Shown one piece after another: positions 44,099 through 53,501 of a stretch of 55,892 nucleotides of DNA. A model generated the notes under the pieces. That model was not told the DNA's origin. It saw only the letters and a program-made list of their open reading frames with translations, and made no database searches. A program made the translations under genes and the position numbers. The stretch lies in assembly GCA_945897825.1 (NCBI GenBank), contig CAMDGX010000022.1:1-55892 (forward strand), read 5' to 3'. Each line of letters begins with the position of its first letter. Position 1 is the first letter of the stretch. This DNA comes from Asaia bogorensis (GTDB taxonomy: Bacteria; Pseudomonadota; Alphaproteobacteria; Acetobacterales; Acetobacteraceae).

Positions 44099-44734
44099 TC
44101 AGTGGGCGAAGATGTCGGGTGCGTCCCAGCCGAGCACATCCAGCTGCCCACGCGCCGGCAGGAAGGCGAAACAGGCCTCGGCCAGCTCCCGCCGCCCCTC
44201 GCGCTCCAGCAGCCCCTCCAGCTTGGCCCAGAGCGCATGCAGGTGCAGCACATCCGACGCCGCATAGGCCAGCTGCTCCGAGGACAGCTCCGCCGCCCCC
44301 CAGTCCGAGGTCTGCTGCTGCTTCGACAGATCGACGCCCAGCAGGTCGCGGCAGAGGTCCTTCAGCCCGTGGCGGTCGGTGTAGGTCCGCACCAGCTTCG
44401 CCGCGATCTTGGTGCAGCGCACCGGTGCCACGCGGATGCCCAGCGCATGCTGCAGCAGACCCACATCAAACCGCGCGAAATGCATCAGCTTCACGGTGCC
44501 GGGGTCGGCCAGCACGCGCTTGAGGTTCGGGCAATCCGCCCCGCGCCCGCCCAGCGAAGGCGGCACGATCTGCACCAGGTGCACCACCCCGTCGCCGGAC
44601 GACATCTGCACCAGGCACAGCCGGTCGCGCCGCGAATCGAGGCCCATCGCCTCGGTATCGACGGCCAGCACCGGGCCGAGCGCCAGGCCTTCGGGAAGGT
44701 CATGCTTGTGCAGATGGATCGTGGCGTTGGCCAT
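44099..44734 (-). CDS. rnd: Ribonuclease D
   Basis: 211 aa, only the DEDDy exonuclease domain without HRDC, common in alphaproteobacteria. Motifs: LAVDTEAMGLDS (Asp, Glu), MHFARFDVGLL (Asp) and YAASDVLHLHALW (Tyr, Asp). Trims the 3' ends of tRNA precursors. Start at 44734 (MANATIHLHKHDLPEG); a start at 44755 is the alternative, and neither has a clear Shine-Dalgarno. It lies immediately downstream of a tRNA-Leu gene on the same strand, with no hairpin-plus-T-run between them. Confidence 0.88.
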   Translation of the reverse strand: MANATIHLHKHDLPEGLALGPVLAVDTEAMGLDSRRDRLCLVQMSSGDGVVHLVQIVPPSLGGRGADCPNLKRVLADPGTVKLMHFARFDVGLLQHALGIRVAPVRCTKIAAKLVRTYTDRHGLKDLCRDLLGVDLSKQQQTSDWGAAELSSEQLAYAASDVLHLHALWAKLEGLLEREGRRELAEACFAFLPARGQLDVLGWDAPDIFAH

Positions 44735-44796
44735 GAACTGTATGGTTCCCGCCATCAGGGACTGCCCCCGGCGGGGTGAACCGCCGTTTATCCGAT

Positions 44797-44883
<87 letters not shown>

Positions 44884-44926
44884 ATGTCGGCACCCTTCCG
44901 CGGGGTGGTGCGGAGGGTGGGCGCGC

Positions 44927-44955
44927 CGTTTAGCCCCCGCTCGCGCCCGCGTCAA
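44927..44955 (-). promoter_or_regulatory. Promoter of tRNA-Leu (and perhaps rnd)
   Basis: TTGACG (44955-44950), 17-nt spacer, TAAACG (44932-44927) on the minus strand. The start would be near 44920, leaving about 37 nt of 5' leader for RNase P to remove. Confidence 0.55.
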
Positions 44956-45002
44956 CTGGCCGCGGGCGTGGGTGGCGAAAAACCGGGGCGGTGCGATGGT
45001 GC

Positions 45003-45031
45003 TTGAGGCGGCCGGCGCGCACCCATATCAA
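45003..45031 (+). promoter_or_regulatory. Promoter of the NDUFA9-like gene
   Basis: TTGAGG (45003-45008), 17-nt spacer, TATCAA (45026-45031). Start near 45038, with GGGAG positioned before the ATG at 45057. Confidence 0.5.
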
Positions 45032-45056
45032 GGGCGGGCGTTTACGGGAGCGTATC

Positions 45057-46016
45057 ATGAGCGTTGGCAGCAGGGACGTGCAGCGGATTGCCACGGTGTT
45101 CGGCGGCACCGGCTTCATCGGCCGCCAAGTGGTCAAGCGCCTGGTCGATGCCGGCCACATCGTACGCGTGGCGGTGCGCGACACCGAGGCGGCGACGGTG
45201 CTCAAGCCGCTCGGCGTCCCCGGCCAGGTGGTCCCGCTCCACGCCCCGCTCTCCGACGAAGCCGCCATCGCCCGCGCGGTGGAAGGCGCGCGCCACGTGG
45301 TCAGCCTCGTCGGGATCCTGGCCGAAGGCCGCGCCGGGGATTTCGACCGCGTCCACCACCAAGGCGCCGCCGCCATCGCCCGGGCCGCCACCGCGGCAGG
45401 GGTGGAGCATCTGGTCCACGTCTCGGCCATCGGCGCCGACGCTGCCAGCCCCAGCCTCTATGCCCGCAGCAAGGCAGCCGGCGAGGCGGCTGTGCGCGCC
45501 GCCTTCCCCGCCGCCGTCATCCTGCGCCCCTCGATCGTGTTCGGCGCGGAGGACCAGTTCTTCAACCGCTTCGCCCAGCTCGCCCGCCTGCTGCCGGTGA
45601 TGCCGGTGTTCGAGGGCGCCACGAAGTTCCAGCCGGTCCATGTCGGCGACGTTGCCGATGCGATCATCGCAGGGCTGACCCGCGCCGATGTGCAGGGCCG
45701 CACCTTCGAGCTGGGCGGCCCGAAAATCTGGACGATGCGCCAGCTCCTCGCCTGGATCCTCGACCAGACCGGCCGCCGCCGCCCCCTGGTGGCCGTGCCC
45801 ACCGCGATCGCCCAGGTGCAGGCACGGGTGATGGAATGCCTGCCGGGCAAGCCGCTCACCCGCGACCAGCTGGCATTGCTGCGCCGCGACAACGTGGTAG
45901 CGCCCGGCGCTGCCGGCTTGGCCGAGCTCGGCATCACGCCGCTGGCCGTGGAACAGGTGGTACCGGACTACCTGGTCCGCTACCGCCCCAGCGGCACAAG
46001 CCGCGCCACCGCTTGA
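45057..46016 (+). CDS. NAD(P)-binding protein, NDUFA9/complex I-associated type
   Basis: 319 aa atypical short-chain dehydrogenase. GGTGFIGRQVVKRLVDAGHIVRVAVRD is the dinucleotide-binding Rossmann start. HLVHVSAIGADAASPSLYARSKAAGE has the YxxxK-like pair, followed by ILRPSIVFGAEDQFFNRFAQLARLLPVMPVF, a signature of the alphaproteobacterial homologues of complex I subunit NDUFA9. No complex I genes are nearby. A role in quinone or ubiquinone biology or complex I assembly is inferred from family only. The ATG at 45057 has GGGAG 6 nt upstream. Confidence 0.85.
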   Translation: MSVGSRDVQRIATVFGGTGFIGRQVVKRLVDAGHIVRVAVRDTEAATVLKPLGVPGQVVPLHAPLSDEAAIARAVEGARHVVSLVGILAEGRAGDFDRVHHQGAAAIARAATAAGVEHLVHVSAIGADAASPSLYARSKAAGEAAVRAAFPAAVILRPSIVFGAEDQFFNRFAQLARLLPVMPVFEGATKFQPVHVGDVADAIIAGLTRADVQGRTFELGGPKIWTMRQLLAWILDQTGRRRPLVAVPTAIAQVQARVMECLPGKPLTRDQLALLRRDNVVAPGAAGLAELGITPLAVEQVVPDYLVRYRPSGTSRATA

Positions 46017-46186
46017 CCACCATTGCGGCCGATACGGTCCTTTTCTACCACCCCACCCTCACGCAACGGGCGCTGTCCGCCGACGCACCTCCGATAAAAG
46101 GCATCAATGCTGTCGTAAATGGACTCGCAATGCGGCCCCCGCTCGTGTAGAACGCTTGCGGAACTGGTTCGACCCGGAGCTGTCCG

Positions 46187-47614
46187 ATGCCCGACCGCAT
46201 GCTGCAGTTCGTCTCCGTCCCCCAGCAGACTCCCGCCAAGCGCGCGGCGGACCTGCGCCGGCAGGATTTCGACGAGATCTACGCCGAATACATCCCCGCC
46301 GAAGCCGCCACCCAGGCCAGCCGCTGCAGCCAGTGCGGCGTGCCGTTCTGCCAGATCCACTGCCCGCTCTCGAACAACATCCCCGACTGGCTGAAGCTCG
46401 CCGCCGAGAACCGCCTGGAGGAGGCCTACGAGCTCTCCTCGGCCACCAACAACTTCCCCGAGATCTGCGGCCGCATCTGCCCGCAGGACCGGCTCTGCGA
46501 AGGCAACTGCGTCATCGAGAAGGGCTTCGACAGCGTCACCATCGGCGCCGTCGAGCGCTTCATCACCGACACCGCCTTCGACAACGGCTGGGTCCGCCCG
46601 ATCCGCCCCCGCCGCGAGCGCGCCCAGTCCGTCGGCATCATCGGCGCCGGCCCCGGCGGCCTCGCCGCCGCCGAGCAGCTGCGCAAGCTCGGCTATCAGG
46701 TCCACATCTACGACCGCTACGACCGCGCGGGCGGCCTGATGATCTACGGCATCCCCGGCTTCAAGCTGGAGAAACCCGTCGTGCTCCGCCGCCACCAGCT
46801 GCTGGAGGAAGGCGGCATCGTCTTCCACCTCAACTGCGCCGTGGGCCAGGACATCACCCTCGAGGCGCTGCGCGCCCGCCACGACAGCGTGCTGATCGCC
46901 ACCGGCGTCTACAAGCCGCGCGACATCGGCGGCCCCGGCGCCGGCCTGCCCGGCATCGTCCCGGCGCTGGACTACCTCACCGCCGCCAACCGCCACGGCC
47001 TCGGCGACAGCGTCCCCGCCTTCGCCGACGGCACCCTCGATGCCCGCGCCAAGCGCGTCGTCGTCGTCGGCGGCGGCGACACCGCCATGGACTGCGTCCG
47101 CACCGCCGTGCGCCAGGGGGCCGCCAGCGTCACCTGCCTCTACCGCCGCGACCGCGCCAACATGCCCGGCAGCCTGCGCGAGGTGAAGAACGCGGAGGAG
47201 GAAGGCGTGCAGTTCCAGTGGCTTTCCGCCCCCGAGGCCTTCCTCGGCGACAGTACCGTCACCGGCGTGCGCGCCACCCGCATGCATCTCGGCCTGCCCG
47301 ACGCCTCCGGCCGCCAGGCCGTCGAGTCGGTCCCCGGCAGCCACTTCACCCTGCCCGCCGACCTCGTGGTCAAGGCTCTGGGCTTCGACCCCGAGGACCT
47401 GCCCACCGCCTTCGGCGAACCGGCGCTGAAGGTCTCGCGCTGGGGCACGCTCAGCGTCGACCACCGCAGCTTCATGACCAGCCTGCCCGGCGTGTTCGCC
47501 GCCGGCGACATCGTCCGCGGCGCCTCCCTCGTCGTCTGGGCGATCCGCGACGGGCGCGACGCGGCAGCCGCCATGCACGCCCACATGCAGCTCGCCGTGC
47601 GGGAGGCCGCCTAG
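46187..47614 (+). CDS. gltD: Glutamate synthase small subunit
   Basis: 475 aa. N-terminal Fe-S region with Cys clusters (ASRCSQCGVPFCQIHCPL and CGRICPQDRLCEGNC), FAD-binding GAGPGGLAAAEQLRKLGY, NADPH-binding VVVGGGDTAMDCVRTAVRQGA, and C-terminal GVFAAGDIVRGASLVVWAIRDGRDAA. Passes NADPH electrons to GltB for glutamate formation from 2-oxoglutarate and glutamine. The order gltD before gltB, with two other genes in between, is unusual. The 170-nt upstream region has only weak promoter matches. Confidence 0.95.
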   Translation: MPDRMLQFVSVPQQTPAKRAADLRRQDFDEIYAEYIPAEAATQASRCSQCGVPFCQIHCPLSNNIPDWLKLAAENRLEEAYELSSATNNFPEICGRICPQDRLCEGNCVIEKGFDSVTIGAVERFITDTAFDNGWVRPIRPRRERAQSVGIIGAGPGGLAAAEQLRKLGYQVHIYDRYDRAGGLMIYGIPGFKLEKPVVLRRHQLLEEGGIVFHLNCAVGQDITLEALRARHDSVLIATGVYKPRDIGGPGAGLPGIVPALDYLTAANRHGLGDSVPAFADGTLDARAKRVVVVGGGDTAMDCVRTAVRQGAASVTCLYRRDRANMPGSLREVKNAEEEGVQFQWLSAPEAFLGDSTVTGVRATRMHLGLPDASGRQAVESVPGSHFTLPADLVVKALGFDPEDLPTAFGEPALKVSRWGTLSVDHRSFMTSLPGVFAAGDIVRGASLVVWAIRDGRDAAAAMHAHMQLAVREAA

Positions 47615-48121
47615 ATGCGCGCCCTGATCGCCGGCCTCCTCGTGGGCGCCCTCGCCGGCGCCGCCCTCGCCCAGGGCACCCGCCAGGCCCCCCAGCCCGG
47701 CATCGACGAGAACCGCCGCGAAGTCCGCCAGATGGCCGAGATGTTCGACATCCAGCGCCACGCCGAAGGGTTGATGGGCCGGATGCGCACCGAGATGATC
47801 CGCGCCACGGTCCGCGCCAGCGCCATGTCCGAGGAAGCGGCAACCGCCGTCGTCGACGACATCCTGATGCCGAACTTCAACGCCCGCAGCGCCGAGCTGG
47901 TGGCGCTGATGATGGAACCCTACGCGGTTAACCTCACCATTTCCGACCTGAAGGCCCTCCGTACCTTCTTCTCCACCCAGCTCGGCCAGAAATGGCTGCG
48001 CATCCAGAAGGTGTCCCGCACCCAGGGCGAAGAAGCAGGGCTGGCGTGGGGCCAGCGAGTGTTCCAGGATTCGGTGGACCGCCACGTGGATGAGCTGCGT
48101 GCCCGGGGGCTCAAATTCTGA
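47615..48121 (+). CDS. DUF2059 secreted protein 1
   Basis: 168 aa. Starts directly after the gltD TAG (TAGATG), so it is surely co-transcribed. Signal peptide MRALIAGLLVGALAGAALAQ, then the helical DUF2059 domain (ATAVVDDILMPNFNARSAELVALMMEPYAVNLTISDLKALRTFFSTQLGQKWLRI). Periplasmic, function unknown. Ends with DELRARGLKF, mirrored by the next protein's EFAKRGLKFSP. Confidence 0.82.
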   Translation: MRALIAGLLVGALAGAALAQGTRQAPQPGIDENRREVRQMAEMFDIQRHAEGLMGRMRTEMIRATVRASAMSEEAATAVVDDILMPNFNARSAELVALMMEPYAVNLTISDLKALRTFFSTQLGQKWLRIQKVSRTQGEEAGLAWGQRVFQDSVDRHVDELRARGLKF

Positions 48122-48133
48122 AGGGGCTATGAC

Positions 48134-48697
48134 ATGACAACCACCATTCGGATCGCGGCCGGCACATTGCTGCTGGCCGGCTCGCTCGCCACCGGCACGG
48201 CATGGGGCCAGGCCGCCGCACCTCAGCCACAGGCCGCCCCCCAGGCCGCGCCCGCACCGGCACCCGTCGTCACCGAGGCCAGCCGCCGCGAGGCTCGCGC
48301 ACTTGGCGAGAAGCTCGGCTGGGAATCCCAGGTGCGCGGCATCATCAACACCCTGCGCACCGCCATCATCGTCAACCTCGCGCAAACCAACGGCAAGGCG
48401 CCGCAGGAAATGCTCAGCGTGGTCGACGACCTGCTGATCCCCGATTTCGTCGGCGACGAGCGCACCCTGCACGCCCTGATCGTCGAGGCCTGGGCCGGCG
48501 CCTTCACCGATGTCGAGCTGCGCAACCTGCGCACCTTCTACAACACGCCCCTGGGCGAGAAGCTGCTGCGCACCATCCCGCAGCTGAACGCGGCCATCAA
48601 CCAGGTCGGCCAGAGCTGGGCCCAGAAGATCTACCAGCAGTCCCAGGCCAAGCACGCCGACGAATTCGCCAAGCGCGGGCTGAAGTTCTCCCCCTGA
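48134..48697 (+). CDS. DUF2059 secreted protein 2
   Basis: 187 aa. Signal peptide to about residue 26 (TAWGQA), Ala/Pro/Gln-rich linker (27-45), then DUF2059 (LSVVDDLLIPDFVGDERTLHALIVEAWAGAFTDVELRNLRTFYNTPLGEKLLRTIPQL). It is a tandem paralogue of the preceding gene, 12 nt away, with GAAGGGG as ribosome binding site. Its location between gltD and gltB suggests expression linked to nitrogen assimilation, but no functional link is known to me. Confidence 0.82.
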   Translation: MTTTIRIAAGTLLLAGSLATGTAWGQAAAPQPQAAPQAAPAPAPVVTEASRREARALGEKLGWESQVRGIINTLRTAIIVNLAQTNGKAPQEMLSVVDDLLIPDFVGDERTLHALIVEAWAGAFTDVELRNLRTFYNTPLGEKLLRTIPQLNAAINQVGQSWAQKIYQQSQAKHADEFAKRGLKFSP

Positions 48698-48724
48698 TAC
48701 GACCTGCCTGAAGGAGCCGGAGCC

Positions 48725-51700
48725 ATGTCCCAGCCCGAAGCACCCGCGCCGTCGGCCGAAACCTTCGTGCGCGACTGGCAGGACAACGCAAGGCGCCTGG
48801 CGGCCACCTACGACGCCACGCAGGAACACGATGCCTGCGGGGTGGGCCTGGTGGCGGCGCTGGACGGACGGGCCCGGCGGGACGTGGTGCAGGCGGGCAT
48901 CGACGCGCTGAAGGCGGTCTGGCACCGCGGTGCGGTCGATGCCGACGGCAAGACCGGCGACGGCGCCGGCATCCACGTCGAGATCCCGCAGGATTTCTTC
49001 GCCGATGCCGTCCGCCGCGGCGGCGACCGGTTGCGCCCCGGCCCGATCGCCGTCGGCCAGGTGTTCCTGCCCAAGACCGACCTCGGCGCCCAGGAACGCT
49101 GCCGCCAGATCGTCGAATCCGAGATCATCGCCTTCGGCTACGGCATCTATGGCTGGCGCCAGGTGCCGATTGACACCAGCTGCATCGGCGAGAAGGCCAA
49201 CGCCACAAGGCCGGAAATCGAGCAGATCATGATCTGGTCGCACAAGGAGGCCGACACCGACATCGCCGCCTTCGAACGCGACCTCTACGTCATCCGCCGC
49301 CGCATCGAGAAGCAGGCGATCGCGGCGCAAATCCCGGAGCTCTACTTCTGCTCCCTCTCCTGCCGCTCGATCATCTACAAGGGCATGTTCCTGGCCGAGA
49401 GCCTGTCCGAATTCTACCCCGACCTGCTCGACGAGCGCTTCGTCTCCCGCTTCGCCATCTACCACCAGCGCTATTCCACCAACACCTTCCCCACCTGGCG
49501 CCTCGCCCAGCCCTTCCGCGCGCTCGCCCACAACGGCGAGATCAACACGCTGTCCGGCAACGTCAACTGGATGAAAAGCCACGAGACGCGCCTGTCCGCC
49601 CCCCAGCTCGACCCGTTCATGGACGACATCAAGCCGGTCATCCAGGCTGGCGGTTCCGATACCGCAACACTCGACAACGTCTTCGAGGTCCTGCTGCGCG
49701 CCGGCCGCGACGCGCCGATGGCCAAGGCGCTGATGATTCCGGCCAGCATCGGCAACGACGCCACCATGAAGCAGTCCTACAAGGACATGTTCCTGTACTG
49801 CAACAGCGTCATGGAGCCGTGGGACGGCCCCGCGGCCCTGGCCGCCACTGACGGCCGCTGGGTGATTGCAGGGCTCGACCGCAACGGCCTGCGCCCCCTG
49901 CGCTACACCATCGCGCGCAACGCGCTGCTGATCGTCGGTTCCGAAGCCGGAATGGTGAAGCTCGACGAAAGCGAGATCGTCGAGAAGGGCCGCGTCGGCC
50001 CCGGCCAGACCATCGGCGTCGACCTCGACACCGCCACCTTCTTCGCCGACGAGGCGATGAAGGACATGCTCGCCGCTCGCCAGCCCTTCGGAGAATGGGC
50101 CAAGCGCATCCGCCAGATCGACCACATCGTCAAAACCGATGCGCCCGAGCCGGTGCTGTTCGAACGCGACGAACTCCGCCGCCGCCAGCTCGCCGTCGGC
50201 ACCACGCTCGAAGAGCTGGAGATGATCCTCCACCCCATGGTCGAGGAAGCCCAGGAAGCCGTCGGCTCCATGGGCGACGACACCCCGATTGCCGTGCTGT
50301 CGGAGAAATACCGCGGCCTGCACCACTATTTCCGCCAGGGCTTCTCCCAGGTTACCAACCCGCCGATCGACAGCCTGCGCGAAACCCGGGTGATGACGCT
50401 GAAAACCCGCCTGGGCAACCTCGGCAACGTCATGGACGAGGACAGCAGCCAATTCGACCTGCTGCAGCTCGAATCCCCCGTCCTCTCCACCGCCGAATTC
50501 GCCGCCATGCGCGAAACCATGGGCCGGAACGCCTGTGTCGTGGACTGCACCTTTCCGGTGGCCGACGGCGAGTCGGGCCTGCGCGCCGCACTGGAAAGAA
50601 TCCGCCGCGAAGCCGAGGAAGGCGTCCGCGCCGGCTGCACCCACGTCATCCTCACCGACGAGGCGATGGGCCCCGACCGCGTCGCCATCCCGATGATCCT
50701 GGCCACCGGCGGCGTCCACACCCACCTCGTGCGCTCCAGCCTGCGCACCTTCACCAGCCTGAACGTCCGCGCCGCCGAGTGCCTCGATGTCCACACCTTC
50801 GCCGTCCTCATCGGCGTGGGTGCCACCACGATCAACGCCTACCTCGCCCAGGAAGGCATCGCCGACCGCCATCGCCGCGGCCTGTTCGGCCCGATCTCCC
50901 TCAAGGAGGCCGTCCAGCGCTTCAAGAAGGCCGTCGACAAGGGCCTGCTCAAGATCATGTCCAAGATGGGCATCTCGGTGATCTCCTCCTACCGCGGCGG
51001 CTACAACTTCGAGGCCATAGGCCTCTCCCGCCAGCTGGTCGGCGAATTCTTCCCCGGCATGCAGAGCCGCATCTCCGGCATCGGCCTCTCCGGCATCGCC
51101 CGCAAGATCCTCGCCCTGCACGACGACGCCTGGAGCATGGAAACCGCCACCCTTCCCGTCGGCGGCCTCTACAAGCTGCGCCAGCGCGGTGAGACCCACG
51201 CCTTCGACGGCGGCCTGATCCACATGCTCCAGGAAGCCGTCGCCACCGACAGCTTCGGCCTCTACCGCCGCTACGCCGAAGCCGTCCGCCGCATGCCCCC
51301 CGTGGCGCTGCGCGACCTGCTCGACTTCCGCGACCCCGATTCAATCAGGGGGGGCACCAAGCCCATCCCCGTCGACGAAGTCGAAAGCATCACCGAAATC
51401 CGCAAGCGCCTGCTCGCCCCCGGCATCTCGCTCGGCGCCCTCAGCCCGGAGGCGCACGAAACCCTCTCCATCGCCATGAACCGCATCGGCGCACGCTCGG
51501 ATTCAGGCGAAGGCGGCGAAGACCCCGCCCGCGCCAAGCCCCGCCCCAACGGCGACAACGCCAACTCCGCCATCAAGCAGATCGCCTCGGGCCGCTTCGG
51601 CGTCACCGCCGAGTATCTCAACAACTGCCGCGAGATCGAGATCAAGGTCGCCCAGGGTGCCAAGCCCGGCGAAGGCGGCCAGCTCCCCGGCTTCAAGGTC

Positions 51701-53293
51701 ACCGGCCTGATCGCCAAGCTGCGCCACTCCACCCCCGGCGTCATGCTCATCTCCCCCCCGCCGCACCACGACATCTACTCCATCGAGGACCTCGCCCAGC
51801 TCATCTACGACCTCAAGCAGATCAACCCCGACGCCACCGTCTGCGTGAAGCTCGTCGCCCGCTCCGGCATCGGCACCATCGCCGCCGGCGTGGCGAAAGC
51901 GAAAGCCGACGCCATCCTCATCTCCGGCCACTCCGGCGGCACTGGCGCCAGCCCGCAAACCTCGGTGAAATACGCCGGCCTGCCCTGGGAAATGGGCCTG
52001 TCCGAAACCCACCAGGTCCTCATGCTCAACCGCCTGCGCCACCGCGTGAAGCTGCGCACCGACGGCGGCATCAAAACCGGGCGCGACGTCGTCATCGCCG
52101 CCATGCTCGGCGCCGAGGAATTCGGCATCGGCACCGCCAGCCTCGTCGCCATGGGCTGCATCATGGTCCGCCAGTGCCACAGCAACACCTGCCCCGTCGG
52201 CGTGTGCAGCCAGGACGAGAAGCTCCGCGCCAAGTTCGAAGGCACCCCCGAGAAGGTCATCAACCTCTTCAGCTTCATCGCCGACGACGTCCGCCACATC
52301 CTCGCCTCCCTCGGCGTGCGCACCCTCGCCGAGGTCATCGGCCGCACCGACCTCCTCCACCAGGTCAGCCGCGGCTCCGAGATGCTCGACGACCTCGACC
52401 TCAACCCCCTCCTCGTCCAGGCCGACCCCGGCCCCTTCGCCCGCTACTGCACGCTCGAAGGCCGCAACGAAGTCCCCGAAACCCTCGACGCGCAAATGAT
52501 CGCCGACGCCCGCGCCTTCTTCGACCACGGCGAGAAGATGCAGCTCGAATACAACATCCGGAACACCCAGCGCGCCATCGGCACCAAGTTCAGCAGCCGC
52601 ATCGTCCGCAAGTTCGGGATGTCCGGCCTCCAGCCCGGCCACGTCACCGTCCGCCTGCGCGGCTCCGCCGGCCAGTCCCTCGGCGCCTTCGCCGTCCAGG
52701 GCCTCAAGCTCGAAGTCTTCGGCGACGCCAACGACTACGTCGGCAAGGGCCTCTCCGGCGCCACCATCGTGGTCCGCCCCGCCCCCTCCTCCACCCTGCA
52801 AAGCCACCTCAACACCATCATCGGCAACACCGTCCTCTACGGCGCCACCGCCGGCCATCTCTTCGCCGCCGGCCAGGCCGGCGAGCGCTTCGCCGTGCGC
52901 AACTCCGGCGCCACCGCCGTCGTCGAAGGCATCGGCTCCAACGGCTGCGAGTACATGACGGGCGGCACCATCGCCATCCTCGGCCCCGTCGGCGACAATT
53001 TCGGCGCCGGCTTCACCGGCGGCATGGCCTTCGTCTACGACCCCGAAAACCTCTTCCGCCTGCGCGTGAACCCCGAATCCCTGCTCTGGCAACGCGTCGC
53101 CACCGCCCACTGGTCAAACACCCTGCGCGACCTCGTCGCCACCCACGCCCGCGAAACCAACAGCAGCTACGCCACCCGCCTCCTCCACGACTGGGACCGC
53201 GTCCTGCCCCAGTTCTGGCAAGTCGTCCCGCGCGACTTCGTCCGCTACCTCAATCAGCCGCTGGGTGACACCGTCGAAGCTATCAGGGCATAG
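48725..53293 (+). CDS. gltB: Glutamate synthase large subunit
   Basis: 1522 aa, full length. A 37-residue propeptide precedes the glutaminase nucleophile Cys38 (EHDACGVGLVA). The class II amidotransferase domain runs to about 430 (HQRYSTNTFPTWRLAQPFRALAHNGEINTL), then the central domain and the FMN-binding barrel with the Fe-S cysteines in GCIMVRQCHSNTCPVGVC. The C-terminal beta-helix domain is rich in G-x-x-x-G repeats (NTIIGNTVLYGATAGHLFAAGQAGERFAVRNSG). AAGGAG precedes the ATG. Composition turns from G-rich to C-rich on the + strand in its first 300 nt. Its stop is 7 nt from R7. Confidence 0.97.
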   Translation: MSQPEAPAPSAETFVRDWQDNARRLAATYDATQEHDACGVGLVAALDGRARRDVVQAGIDALKAVWHRGAVDADGKTGDGAGIHVEIPQDFFADAVRRGGDRLRPGPIAVGQVFLPKTDLGAQERCRQIVESEIIAFGYGIYGWRQVPIDTSCIGEKANATRPEIEQIMIWSHKEADTDIAAFERDLYVIRRRIEKQAIAAQIPELYFCSLSCRSIIYKGMFLAESLSEFYPDLLDERFVSRFAIYHQRYSTNTFPTWRLAQPFRALAHNGEINTLSGNVNWMKSHETRLSAPQLDPFMDDIKPVIQAGGSDTATLDNVFEVLLRAGRDAPMAKALMIPASIGNDATMKQSYKDMFLYCNSVMEPWDGPAALAATDGRWVIAGLDRNGLRPLRYTIARNALLIVGSEAGMVKLDESEIVEKGRVGPGQTIGVDLDTATFFADEAMKDMLAARQPFGEWAKRIRQIDHIVKTDAPEPVLFERDELRRRQLAVGTTLEELEMILHPMVEEAQEAVGSMGDDTPIAVLSEKYRGLHHYFRQGFSQVTNPPIDSLRETRVMTLKTRLGNLGNVMDEDSSQFDLLQLESPVLSTAEFAAMRETMGRNACVVDCTFPVADGESGLRAALERIRREAEEGVRAGCTHVILTDEAMGPDRVAIPMILATGGVHTHLVRSSLRTFTSLNVRAAECLDVHTFAVLIGVGATTINAYLAQEGIADRHRRGLFGPISLKEAVQRFKKAVDKGLLKIMSKMGISVISSYRGGYNFEAIGLSRQLVGEFFPGMQSRISGIGLSGIARKILALHDDAWSMETATLPVGGLYKLRQRGETHAFDGGLIHMLQEAVATDSFGLYRRYAEAVRRMPPVALRDLLDFRDPDSIRGGTKPIPVDEVESITEIRKRLLAPGISLGALSPEAHETLSIAMNRIGARSDSGEGGEDPARAKPRPNGDNANSAIKQIASGRFGVTAEYLNNCREIEIKVAQGAKPGEGGQLPGFKVTGLIAKLRHSTPGVMLISPPPHHDIYSIEDLAQLIYDLKQINPDATVCVKLVARSGIGTIAAGVAKAKADAILISGHSGGTGASPQTSVKYAGLPWEMGLSETHQVLMLNRLRHRVKLRTDGGIKTGRDVVIAAMLGAEEFGIGTASLVAMGCIMVRQCHSNTCPVGVCSQDEKLRAKFEGTPEKVINLFSFIADDVRHILASLGVRTLAEVIGRTDLLHQVSRGSEMLDDLDLNPLLVQADPGPFARYCTLEGRNEVPETLDAQMIADARAFFDHGEKMQLEYNIRNTQRAIGTKFSSRIVRKFGMSGLQPGHVTVRLRGSAGQSLGAFAVQGLKLEVFGDANDYVGKGLSGATIVVRPAPSSTLQSHLNTIIGNTVLYGATAGHLFAAGQAGERFAVRNSGATAVVEGIGSNGCEYMTGGTIAILGPVGDNFGAGFTGGMAFVYDPENLFRLRVNPESLLWQRVATAHWSNTLRDLVATHARETNSSYATRLLHDWDRVLPQFWQVVPRDFVRYLNQPLGDTVEAIRA

Positions 53294-53300
53294 GCAAGAC

Positions 53301-53418
53301 GTTCTTTTTTGAAAAAAAGAACCAAAAAACTTTCCATCCATTTGCCCCGCGCCTGGACCGACGAGCACGGTGCAAATGGATAAAAGTTTTTTTGCTTCTT
53401 TTTCTTCAGAAAAAGAAG
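53301..53418 (+). repeat. Intergenic composite palindrome R7
   Basis: Follows gltB by 7 nt and precedes the MFS gene by 83 nt. Left hairpin 53301-53322, right hairpin 53395-53418. The central stem pairs CATCCATTTGC with GCAAATGGATA; the core shows no clear secondary hairpin. Confidence 0.9.
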
Positions 53419-53501
53419 ATTCTTCCTTGCGTGCCTGAAAGCAATCCAGCCCAGCCCCGCCCCATCTGGCGACACGCGCGCCCGCCCGCCATCATGCCCG
53501 A

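Noticed and set aside
45980-51223. Very long minus-strand open frame (1747 codons) opposite gltD and gltB
   Set aside because: It is antisense to well-recognised genes; at this GC content stop codons are rare in shadow frames, and the translated sequence is low-complexity with no family match.
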